DNA of 51,345 bases, taken from NCBI GenBank assembly GCA_018830135.1, contig JAHJTB010000224.1:1-51345 (forward strand), given 5' to 3'. A program made the translations under genes and the position numbers. Positions 26,657 to 33,868 of this stretch are shown here, in pieces (positions within the stretch are counted from its first letter, which is position 1; every line of letters begins with the position of its first letter). This DNA comes from Pseudomonadota bacterium (GTDB lineage: Bacteria > Desulfobacterota > Desulfarculia > Adiutricales > JAGVGV01). The notes under the pieces were generated by a model that saw nothing but the letters and a program-made list of their open reading frames with translations, was not told the origin of the DNA and did not search any database.

Positions 26657-27739
26657 CTATTTATAGTCGCTGTAGTCCACGCCCCGTCGGCGGGCCCGTT
26701 CCTCGTTCCAGGCGGCCTCGTCCCGAGGGGGGACGCGGATCGACTCGGGCGGTTTGGGACGCAGGGTGATGGCTTCCGTGGGACAGGTCGTGGTGCACAG
26801 GCCGCAGCCGATGCACCGTTCGGCCAGGACCCGGTAGGCGTCCTCACCCTCCTCGATGGCCCGGACCGGACAGCGCTCATCCCGGCAGACTCCGCAGGCC
26901 GCGCAGAGGTCGGGATCGATTTCGGCCAGGAAATGCGTGTTGACCGCCTCGGTCAGGCCCAGGTAGCGGACGGCCTGAAGAGCGCCGCAGCAACAGCCGC
27001 AGCAGTTGCAGATGAACCAGTTGTCGGTCCGGGTGTTCGAGGTCAGGTGCACCAGGCCGGCCTTTTCGGCCCGGTCGAGCACCCCGTAGGCCTCCTCCTT
27101 GGTGATGCGGCGGCCGGACTGGAAGCTCATCCCCGAGCCGTCCGGGTCGGAAGCCACGGTCAGACAGACCTCGGTGGGATGAGAACACGGACGGCCGATC
27201 AAGCCCATTTCCTTCTTGCATATGCATTCGTTGAGCCAGAATTCCCGGCCGTTTTCGATGATCGACGAGACCTGGTGATAGGGCAGGGGCTCGTGAGCCG
27301 CGGGAATCTTTTTTTCGATGGGCACGACCTGGAGCATTTGCGGGCCATGCTTGAACATCTCGGGCCCGAAGTGCGTGGTAAACTCCTTGTTGAGTCGGGC
27401 GAACTCCTCGTCCATGCGATGAAGCTGGAACTCGTAGAGTCCCACGACCCAGGGGGCGATCTTGAAGGTCTTGACCCCGTCGCGTTCACCCCGCATGACC
27501 TCGCCCCGCTCCCACATGTTGTCGAGGAAGGCTTCCAGGCCCTCCAGAGGGCGGCCGGTCCGCCCGGCGATCTCATCGGCCGTCTCCAGGGTCAGTCGCA
27601 GGTCGCAGAACAGTGCCGCCTCCTCCGGTGAAAATATCTTCTCTAAAATCCTGATCTCGACGCCGCTGGCCGTGGACGGATATCCAACGGGCAGGGTATC
27701 GAGGAGCCTTGCCAATTTGTGGTAGACCGAATCACTCAT
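26657..27739 (-). CDS. Multi-cluster 4Fe-4S ferredoxin-domain protein with CNCCGCCCG motif
   Basis: A 360-aa soluble protein. Residues 1-150 look helical and winged-helix-like (LETADEIAGRTGRPLEGLEAFLDNMWERGEV), without clusters. Cys residues then appear in CICKKEMG...CSHPTEVC and in the unusual dense run CNCCGCCCG. The C-terminus carries a bis-[4Fe-4S] ferredoxin domain (CAACGVCRDERCP and CIGCGLCTTTCP). Such proteins are frequent in anaerobic Desulfobacterota; no function is established to my knowledge. The start at 27739 has GGAGG 9 bases upstream; earlier codons are not conserved-looking. It leads the minus-strand group with the nitrilase-like and nitroreductase genes and may feed them electrons, which is inference. 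Confidence 0.85.
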   Translation of the reverse strand: MSDSVYHKLARLLDTLPVGYPSTASGVEIRILEKIFSPEEAALFCDLRLTLETADEIAGRTGRPLEGLEAFLDNMWERGEVMRGERDGVKTFKIAPWVVGLYEFQLHRMDEEFARLNKEFTTHFGPEMFKHGPQMLQVVPIEKKIPAAHEPLPYHQVSSIIENGREFWLNECICKKEMGLIGRPCSHPTEVCLTVASDPDGSGMSFQSGRRITKEEAYGVLDRAEKAGLVHLTSNTRTDNWFICNCCGCCCGALQAVRYLGLTEAVNTHFLAEIDPDLCAACGVCRDERCPVRAIEEGEDAYRVLAERCIGCGLCTTTCPTEAITLRPKPPESIRVPPRDEAAWNEERARRRGVDYSDYK

Positions 27740-27770
27740 ACTCGACCGCCTCCAAAAAGGGATATCTGCC

Positions 27771-27798
27771 AGGATAACATGGATGCCCGGAAATGCAA
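27771..27798 (-). promoter_or_regulatory. Candidate promoter for the Fe-S/nitrilase/nitroreductase group
   Basis: Minus-strand TTGCAT (27793-27798), 16-base spacer, TATCCT (27771-27776), 32 bases before the start codon. Confidence 0.35.
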
Positions 27799-27913
27799 TA
27801 GGCCGTTCGGGGGAGGACGAGCCGGTCCCGAAGGAGGCCGGAATCAATGGAGCTGCAATATGATTCCCCAGAATTTACGAAAGGCTATCGCAACCCTCGA
27901 TAATGGTTATTGC

Positions 27914-27941
27914 TTGACCCTATTTCTGCCGATAGTATAAA
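27914..27941 (+). promoter_or_regulatory. Promoter for the membrane-protein/secreted-protein pair
   Basis: TTGACC (27914-27919), 16-base spacer, TATAAA (27936-27941). The leader of about 140 bases contains an 8-bp inverted repeat CTTTGTTC/GAACAAAG (28010-28017 and 28053-28060). The 344-base gap 27740-28083 holds no other gene. Confidence 0.6.
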
Positions 27942-28083
27942 GTATAGACTCAAATGGGGTATCGTTTTGTTCGGCGGTAGACGAGAAAACATATGGGATA
28001 AACACGGGGCTTTGTTCTGTTGACTCTCCGCTGGGTCGCACCTCAGGGTCTCGAACAAAGGACGCAAACAACAGGAACTGAGA

Positions 28084-28617
28084 ATGCGTCGGCAATCCGG
28101 ATTAAGAAGCCTGACATCACCGATCATTCTGGTTTCCAGCGGCCTCGTTGCCCTGGCTTTCGGGACGGCCCTCTATCTTTCATCTGGCGCCGGTGAAACG
28201 TATCTGCGGTCCGTCACTCCGGCCTGGATCGGCCTGTCATTCGACCTGGCCGGCCTCCTGGGGCCGCTGAGAGGTCCGCTGCCGGCCTTCATTCATCCCT
28301 TCGCCTTTTCCCTGATCGGCATGGGCCTTTTCGCGCGAACGCGACGGTCCCGTATCGCAATCTGCGCGGCCTTTGCCATCATGAACCTGTGCTTCGAGCT
28401 GGGCCAAGGCTATGCTGAAATCGCCTGCCGCATGATCCCCGATTGGTTCCAGTCGGTGTTTATTCTTGAGAACGCCAAGCCCTTCTTCATTCAGGGCCGA
28501 TTTTCATTTTCAGACCTGGCGGCCGTCACCATTGGCAGTGCGGCCGCTCTAATGTTCGCCGAAAAGATCAAGCAGGAAAGGGGATACGACAATGAATGTC
28601 CACCACAAATGGGTTAG
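28084..28617 (+). CDS. Small integral membrane protein, VanZ-like
   Basis: A 177-aa protein with four predicted membrane segments (PIILVSSGLVALAFGTALYL; AFIHPFAFSLIGMGLFA; IAICAAFAIMNLCFELGQ; DLAAVTIGSAAALMFA). The pattern Glu-x-x-Gln at the end of the third helix (CFELGQ) and GRFSFSDLAAVTIG before the last recalls VanZ-like proteins (E..Q ... GR.fd..D...n..G), but the match is loose. Function unknown. Its last 26 bases overlap the start of the large secreted protein, so the two are probably co-translated and the membrane protein may assist it. Confidence 0.7.
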   Translation: MRRQSGLRSLTSPIILVSSGLVALAFGTALYLSSGAGETYLRSVTPAWIGLSFDLAGLLGPLRGPLPAFIHPFAFSLIGMGLFARTRRSRIAICAAFAIMNLCFELGQGYAEIACRMIPDWFQSVFILENAKPFFIQGRFSFSDLAAVTIGSAAALMFAEKIKQERGYDNECPPQMG

Positions 28618-31207
28618 GTATATCGGCCTGTTGTTTCTCGGACTTTTAGGCCTCGGTTCCATTCTGGCCACCGGAGGCGGTGGTGGAGGCGGATACAGCG
28701 GCGAGGGCGGCGGGGGGCAGGCCGGCGTGACCGTAACCCTCAACGCGGCGGGTAACGTGGCCGACGTGACCAAAGGGACCAAGCAGTACCAGATAGACGT
28801 TTCGTCCCATGCCACGGCCAAACTCGACGCCGATTCGATCAATGTCCTGGGGACGGCCGCGGTCAACCCGACCAACCTCCCCTCCGGGTACACATTTCCC
28901 GACGAACTCCTGGCCTTCAAGGTCACCGGCCTGAATCCGGCCGGCGGTGAGACCATCACGGTCACCTTGACCTTTTCCACGACCTTTGACGCCGCGGCCC
29001 GGTACTTCAAAGTGGCCAACGCCTTCGCGGTTTACCCCCTGGCGGTGTTCAACGGCAAGACCGTCACCCTGACCCTGACCGACAATGGTACCGGCGATTC
29101 GGACACCGTGGCCGGCCAGATCACCGATCCGGGCGGGCCGGCCCAGCCGTCCACGGGGATATACACCGACCGGTCCCAACTGGTTTTCGGCGCCAAGGAC
29201 GGCCTGGACTACGCGGCCGGTCATTACGTCATGGTCAACACCACGTCCGGGAACTACTCGACGAGATGGGAGGCGATCTGCAACGGTCCGTTCCAGGCCT
29301 GGCCCACGACGGGTCAGGGCCGGGGCTGGGTGATCGTCACGCCAAAGCCAGGGGATGCGGCTGTCGGCACGAACAGCGGCACCCTGACCATTCAGCCGGA
29401 GGGGAGCGGTTCGCCGCAGAGCATCGGGCTGACTCTGAACAAATACGCTTCCGGAACGACGGCCAAACCTTTTGGCTCGTTCGATACGCCGGTCTGCGGA
29501 TCGACAGTCAGCGGCAGCGTGCCGGTGACCGGCTGGGTCCTGGACGACGTGGGCGTGGATAGCGTGAGGATATACCGTCAAAGCGGCTCGACCAACGTGT
29601 ACCTGGGGGATGCCAACTTGAGCGAGGGCGCCCGTCCGGACGTGGCCGCCCAATATCCGTCATACCCCGGCAATCAACAGGCCGGGTGGGGGTACATGAT
29701 GCTGACCAACTTCCTGCCCAATGGTGGCAACGGGACCTACACGATCGAGGCCATTGCCACGGACGCGGAAGGCCAGCAGACCAGCCTCGGTACGAAGACC
29801 ATCACCTGCGACAACGCCCACGCGGTCAAGCCCTTCGGGGCCATCGACACCCCGGCCCAGGGCGGCAACGCCACCGGGTCCGCTTATCGCAACTGGGGCT
29901 GGGCCCTGACGCCCCAGCCCAACTCGATCCCGACCAATGGCTCGACAATCGGCGTGTTCGTGGATGGAGCCAAGGTGGGTGACGCAACTTACAACATCAA
30001 TCGCCCGGACCTGGCCGCCCAACTGCCCGACTACCAAAACAGCGCCAACGAGGCCGGTTGGTTCAATCTGGATACCACCCAGTACGACAACGGCATCCAC
30101 ACCATTGAATGGCGGGCCACGGACAGCGGCGGGAATACGAGCGTCATCGGCAACCGGTACTTCCGGGTGGCCAATACGGGCGCACCCTCCAATCCGGTCA
30201 ACCTGAGCCAATGGCACCTGGACATTGGAGCGACCGACACCGGGAAAATGACCAACTCCCAGAACGTGTATGTCAACACGGGCGCCGGACCCCTGGGCTG
30301 GACGCTGGACTGCCCGACCGGGATCAACTGTTCTCCCACCAGCGGGACGGGACGAGGCACTTTCGTGGTCTATGCCGATCCCAACCAGGTACCTGCAGGT
30401 ACGACGAATTACACCGGCACCATTCGGGACGACAACGGATATTATCCGCCGCAGACCTTTACCGTCCAGACGAAGAAGTATGCCTCGGGTTCGACCCATC
30501 CGCCCTTTGGCTCGTTCGATACGCCGGTCAGCGGGTCCACGGTCAGGGGCAGCGTGCCGGTGACCGGCTGGGTCCTGGATGACGTGGGCGTGGAAAACGT
30601 GAAGATTTACAACTCATCCACATACGTGGGCGACGCGGCCTTTGTCGAGGGGGCCCGGCCTGACCTCCAGTATGCCTATCCGGGCTACGCCGCATCGCAA
30701 AAGGCCGGATGGTCGTATCTGCTACAGACCAACCTTCTGCCCGGCGGCGGCAACGGTACGTACACACTCGAGGCCATTGCCACGGATAAGGAAGGCCAGA
30801 TGAACTCCCTGGGGACGAAGACCATTGCCTGTGACAATGCCCACGCGGTCAAGCCCTTCGGGGCCATCGACACGCCCGCCCAAGGCTGCGTCGCCTCAGG
30901 TTCGAATTACCAGGTTGCCGGATGGGCCCTGACGCCCCAGCCCAATACGATTCCCCCGGACGGTTCGACCGTCGGGGTGTACGTGGACGGCGTCAAGGTC
31001 GGCAACGCCACGTACAACCAGTACCGTTCCGACATCGCCACCCTGTTTCCGGGATACGAGAACACCAACGGCGCGGGCGCCTACTTCTATCTGGATACGA
31101 CCGCGTACGACAACGGCGTCCACTCGATCCAATGGGCGGCCTCCGACAGCGGAAGCAATAGCGACGGCATCGGCAGCCGGTATTTTACCATCCAGAACAC
31201 GAACTGA
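28592..31207 (+). CDS. Large secreted protein with duplicated BACON/Ig-like units
   Basis: An 871-aa exported protein. An N-terminal signal segment YIGLLFLGLLGLGSILA runs into a Gly-rich linker (TGGGGGGG). Residues about 45-185 resemble the choice-of-anchor-U type domain (LLAFKVTGLNPAGGETITVTL ... VTLTLTDNGTGDSDTVAG). Two copies of one unit follow, about 190-527 and 535-871. Each consists of a BACON-like beta domain (WxLxC...SPTSGTGRG...) and then two Ig-like domains opening KPFGSFDTPVxGSTV and AVKPFGAIDTPAQG. The copies are near-identical over stretches, also at the DNA level (compare 29470-29570 with 30495-30600), so the duplication is recent. No catalytic motif was seen; adhesion or surface carbohydrate binding is a guess. 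GGGG precedes the ATG. Confidence 0.85.
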   Translation: MNVHHKWVRYIGLLFLGLLGLGSILATGGGGGGGYSGEGGGGQAGVTVTLNAAGNVADVTKGTKQYQIDVSSHATAKLDADSINVLGTAAVNPTNLPSGYTFPDELLAFKVTGLNPAGGETITVTLTFSTTFDAAARYFKVANAFAVYPLAVFNGKTVTLTLTDNGTGDSDTVAGQITDPGGPAQPSTGIYTDRSQLVFGAKDGLDYAAGHYVMVNTTSGNYSTRWEAICNGPFQAWPTTGQGRGWVIVTPKPGDAAVGTNSGTLTIQPEGSGSPQSIGLTLNKYASGTTAKPFGSFDTPVCGSTVSGSVPVTGWVLDDVGVDSVRIYRQSGSTNVYLGDANLSEGARPDVAAQYPSYPGNQQAGWGYMMLTNFLPNGGNGTYTIEAIATDAEGQQTSLGTKTITCDNAHAVKPFGAIDTPAQGGNATGSAYRNWGWALTPQPNSIPTNGSTIGVFVDGAKVGDATYNINRPDLAAQLPDYQNSANEAGWFNLDTTQYDNGIHTIEWRATDSGGNTSVIGNRYFRVANTGAPSNPVNLSQWHLDIGATDTGKMTNSQNVYVNTGAGPLGWTLDCPTGINCSPTSGTGRGTFVVYADPNQVPAGTTNYTGTIRDDNGYYPPQTFTVQTKKYASGSTHPPFGSFDTPVSGSTVRGSVPVTGWVLDDVGVENVKIYNSSTYVGDAAFVEGARPDLQYAYPGYAASQKAGWSYLLQTNLLPGGGNGTYTLEAIATDKEGQMNSLGTKTIACDNAHAVKPFGAIDTPAQGCVASGSNYQVAGWALTPQPNTIPPDGSTVGVYVDGVKVGNATYNQYRSDIATLFPGYENTNGAGAYFYLDTTAYDNGVHSIQWAASDSGSNSDGIGSRYFTIQNTN

Positions 31208-31213
31208 TTGAAT

Positions 31214-31249
31214 GCCTGGCCGCGGCCCCAACCGGGGCCGCGGCCAGGC
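31214..31249. terminator. Perfect 16-bp hairpin between convergent genes
   Basis: Arms GCCTGGCCGCGGCCCC (31214-31229) and its complement (31234-31249) enclose the loop AACC. There is no T-run, but the very stable stem in a 52-base convergent gap probably stops transcription from both sides. Confidence 0.6.
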
Positions 31250-31259
31250 CAAACAAACC

Positions 31260-32417
31260 CTAATCCGTGCCGCCGGGCTTGACCGCCTCGATACGGGCCG
31301 AGGCGATGTAACGGCCCAGGTCCCGGCCCGGGGCCCACTGGCCAACCAGGTCTCGGCTCCCCGAGTCCACAATCACCCGGACCTGTTCGAAACCGGCCTT
31401 GCCCAGAATCCGTTCCAGGTCCTCCACCAGGACCGCCCCGGCCGCGCAGCAGGTCCACAGGGCAAGGTCCTGTTTCATCTCCTCGGGCATGGCCGAAATG
31501 GCCACCGTGTCCGAAATGGCCAGGCGCCCTCCCGGACGAAGAACCCGGAAGGCCTCCCGGTAAACAGCCAGCTTGTCCGGGGCCAGGTTGATGACGCAGT
31601 TCGAGATGACCACGTCCACGCTGGCATCGGCCACGGGCAAATGCTCGATCTCTCCCAGCCGGAACTCGACATTGTCGAAACCGCCCTCCAGTGCGTTCTT
31701 CCGAGCCCGGGCCAGCATGTCCGGGGTCATGTCCACACCGATGACCCGCCCCTCGGGACCCACCTGGCGGGCGGCCAGAAAACAGTCGAAGCCTCCGCCC
31801 GCGCCCAGGTCCAAAAGGACCTCTCCCGGTTGTAGGGCCGCGATGGCCTGGGGGTTGCCGCAGCCCAGGCCCAGGTTGGCCGCCTCGGGCGCCTGCTCCA
31901 GGTCGGATTCGGAATAGCCCAGCCGGGCGGAATAGGCCGGGTCCGCCGGCTCCGACCCGCCGCAACAGCCGCCGCCCAGCATGGGCAGGGGCTGAGGCGT
32001 TCCTTGGGCCGCCCGGGCGTACCGATCCAGTACGGCCTGTCTGATGTCCTGATCGTTATGGTCCGTCATATTGCCTCCTTCAAATCGGGTAGCCGGACCG
32101 CACAGTCCGGTGAAATAGTCGGCCAGTTCTCGCAACGTCTCGGGGTCCAGGCAACAGGCGATCCGCTGTCCCTGGCGGGTTGTACGGACCAGTCCGGCCC
32201 GGGCCAGTTCCTTGAGGTGATGGGAGAGGGTGGATGGGGCGATGTCCAGGCCCTGCCCCAGGCGGCCGACGAAGGCCACGGCCTGATCGGCGGTGCATTC
32301 GGTGCCCAGGGGACAGCAGGCCGCGAGTTTTTCCAGGATGGCGAGCCGGTGGGGGTGTCCGAGGGCCTTGAGCTGTCCGGCTTTGGTTTCGGAATCTATA
32401 TTTCGATAATTCGACAT
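31260..32417 (-). CDS. arsM: ArsR repressor fused in frame to arsenite methyltransferase ArsM
   Basis: A 385-aa reading frame joins two proteins that are usually separate. Residues 1-115 are an ArsR/SmtB winged helix ([36 protein letters not shown]) with candidate As(III) ligands in CCPLGTEC. From Met117 ([21 protein letters not shown]) ArsM begins: a GGGCCGG motif, [11 protein letters not shown] loop [36 protein letters not shown] with its conserved Cys, and WTCCAAGA carrying the last conserved Cys. ArsM methylates arsenite to volatile species; ArsR releases DNA on As(III) binding. AAGGAGG followed by ATG at 32069 allows separate translation of a 269-aa ArsM. Regulation: the operator and promoter at 32397-32452 overlap the first codon. 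Confidence 0.9.
   Translation of the reverse strand: MSNYRNIDSETKAGQLKALGHPHRLAILEKLAACCPLGTECTADQAVAFVGRLGQGLDIAPSTLSHHLKELARAGLVRTTRQGQRIACCLDPETLRELADYFTGLCGPATRFEGGNMTDHNDQDIRQAVLDRYARAAQGTPQPLPMLGGGCCGGSEPADPAYSARLGYSESDLEQAPEAANLGLGCGNPQAIAALQPGEVLLDLGAGGGFDCFLAARQVGPEGRVIGVDMTPDMLARARKNALEGGFDNVEFRLGEIEHLPVADASVDVVISNCVINLAPDKLAVYREAFRVLRPGGRLAISDTVAISAMPEEMKQDLALWTCCAAGAVLVEDLERILGKAGFEQVRVIVDSGSRDLVGQWAPGRDLGRYIASARIEAVKPGGTD
32067..32080 (-). promoter_or_regulatory. Internal ribosome binding site and start for ArsM alone
   Basis: AAGGAGG (32074-32080), 4 bases, then ATG (32067-32069), in the same frame as the upstream ArsR part. The same bases encode the linker Phe-Glu-Gly-Gly-Asn-Met. 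Confidence 0.65.
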
Positions 32418-32430
32418 AATTCGAAATATA
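32397..32430. promoter_or_regulatory. Probable ArsR operator overlapping the start codon
   Basis: Perfect 10-bp inverted repeat TATATTTCGA/TCGAAATATA (32397-32406 and 32421-32430) with a 14-base centre that contains the ATG (32415-32417). The right arm covers the -10 hexamer, as expected for an autorepressor site. Confidence 0.7.
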
Positions 32431-32452
32431 CCGGAAAACCAGAAAACGTCAA
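32425..32452 (-). promoter_or_regulatory. Promoter of arsR-arsM
   Basis: Minus-strand TTGACG (32447-32452), 16-base spacer, TATATT (32425-32430). Transcription would start at or within a base or two of the ATG at 32417, predicting a leaderless or nearly leaderless message. Confidence 0.65.
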
Positions 32453-32470
32453 GACCCAAAAAAGAAAATA

Positions 32471-32531
32471 AACCCGAATTTTGCAGTTGACTTCGTAGCG
32501 CGGCTACGAACTCAACTGCAAAATTCGGGTT
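32471..32531. repeat. 61-bp near-perfect palindrome (REP/MITE-like), full copy
   Basis: Two 29-base arms, beginning AACCCGAATTTTGCAGTTGA on the left and ending with its complement at 32531, pair with a single C:C mismatch around the 3-base loop GCG. It lies upstream of arsR, and between arsR and the DUF2333-like gene. A truncated relative lies at 42605-42636, so this is a dispersed element rather than a local terminator. Confidence 0.8.
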
Positions 32532-32642
32532 AAAAGGAGATTCAATGACCCGGGGTATCGGGTTCCAGCCGCCCGGGCGGCCGGTTCCGACGGGGCGGTC
32601 CGGCCACGTCGCCAACCATTACTAACAGTTACAAAAAATCGT

Positions 32643-33620
32643 CTATTGCCGGATCATGTCCTGAAGGCTGCGCATCTTCTGACGGGCGTCTTCCAACAGG
32701 GACTGCAGTATCAGCGAGTGGTTGGCCAGGATCGAACCGCGGCTGCCGTTGAGCACAAAGAGCGGTTCGAACTGGGACTGGTCCAGGACGTGAATGATGC
32801 GGTCGGCCAGCTCTTCGGCCTTCTTGACTTCCAGGATGTTCTTGAAGTCGTATTTTACGGCGAGCATCATGTGGCGGATGCCGTAAGCCACGCCTCGGGC
32901 GTAGTAGAAGTTGTCGTCGACTTGGGTCCAGGGGACTTGGGCATCGACGAATTTTTCACCCTTGGTGTACTGGTCCCCGGCCGTCTCTTCGGTCAGGATA
33001 GGTGATTTGGACCTCGGCGCGTTGGACAGACGAGTGTTGACCCCGCCGAGCAGGGAGATATACTGATCGAGCAGTTCGTTGAGGTTGTCGGCCCGGGGAT
33101 AGAAGTCGGCCTTACCGGCGGCCAGCCTGGATTCATACCGTTTCAGGCTGCCAACCCCTTTCTTGAACTTGCTTTCCGCCGAAGGCAGTATCCACTTGAA
33201 CGGGTCGTTGGAGAAGTAGACAAAGGCGGCTTCCGCGTCCAGGTCGATCTTGTCCGTGGTTCGCAGGCGGCTCAACTTGTCCCTGAGCACCCGGGTGGAG
33301 TAGCGGATGGTCTCGAGGAGGCCCAGTTGGAAGTTCTGAGGATTGTCCAGGAAGATGGTCGGATAGAGGGTGTCGTTGGGCAGCCATTTGTTGGCCGCAA
33401 CTTCGGACATGGTGATCAGGGTCTGGGTGAAGAGGGTCCCGGGCCGGCCCTGATTGGGTTTGACCGGAAAAAAGTCCGGGAAGGAGTAATTGGCGACCAT
33501 GAGGGCCAGGGTCAGGACCAGGAGGAGGGCGACCAGACCGATCACGACCCGAATAGTGGACCCGCCGGCCTTGGGTTCGTCCTCGGCCGTGCCCCGTTTA
33601 AGTGAATCTAACCATTTCAT
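32643..33620 (-). CDS. DUF2333-like membrane-anchored protein
   Basis: A 325-aa protein with one N-terminal membrane anchor (VVIGLVALLLVLTLALMVANY) after a charged cytoplasmic segment, and a large extracytoplasmic helical domain. The phrase NDTLYPTIFLDNPQNFQLGLLETIRY resembles what I recall of the DUF2333 family, whose function is unknown. No catalytic residues were recognised. The frame is open 83 codons further upstream, but those codons look noncoding. ATG 33620 has GGGAG 7 bases before it and a good promoter 28 bases upstream. The gene is monocistronic and divergent from the selenoprotein gene. Confidence 0.75.
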   Translation of the reverse strand: MKWLDSLKRGTAEDEPKAGGSTIRVVIGLVALLLVLTLALMVANYSFPDFFPVKPNQGRPGTLFTQTLITMSEVAANKWLPNDTLYPTIFLDNPQNFQLGLLETIRYSTRVLRDKLSRLRTTDKIDLDAEAAFVYFSNDPFKWILPSAESKFKKGVGSLKRYESRLAAGKADFYPRADNLNELLDQYISLLGGVNTRLSNAPRSKSPILTEETAGDQYTKGEKFVDAQVPWTQVDDNFYYARGVAYGIRHMMLAVKYDFKNILEVKKAEELADRIIHVLDQSQFEPLFVLNGSRGSILANHSLILQSLLEDARQKMRSLQDMIRQ

Positions 33621-33647
33621 GGGTGGACTCCCTGGGTTTTTGAAGCC

Positions 33648-33676
33648 ATAATACCAGAATAATGAACGATTTCCAA
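33648..33676 (-). promoter_or_regulatory. Promoter of the DUF2333-like gene
   Basis: Minus-strand TTGGAA (33671-33676), 17-base spacer ending TGG, then TATTAT (33648-33653). Confidence 0.65.
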
Positions 33677-33801
33677 GTCCATCCCTTGGGGGCGGGTCCA
33701 TTGAGGGGCCGGCCGTCGATTTGGTTGGGGGGAGGGCAAGGCCACATCGTTGGCAGGCGCCCCGATATGTATGGGTTTTTACTTTTTTAAGTAATTTATG
33801 G

Positions 33802-33830
33802 TTGACAAGCCGTTTTGGCCCCTGTATTTT
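33802..33830 (+). promoter_or_regulatory. Sigma-70 promoter of the selenoprotein gene
   Basis: Consensus TTGACA (33802-33807), 17-base spacer, TATTTT (33825-33830). The start codon follows 38 bases later with AAGGAG 9 bases before it. Confidence 0.75.
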
Positions 33831-33868
33831 TTCCGTGAATAATTCCTCAATGCAAGGAGCGATGTTCA

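Noticed and set aside
32545-32625. A 26-codon ORF with AAGGAG six bases upstream, just after the 61-bp palindrome
   Set aside because: The ribosome binding site is good, but the peptide is too short to judge and Pro/Gly/Arg-rich without a motif; conservation data would be needed.
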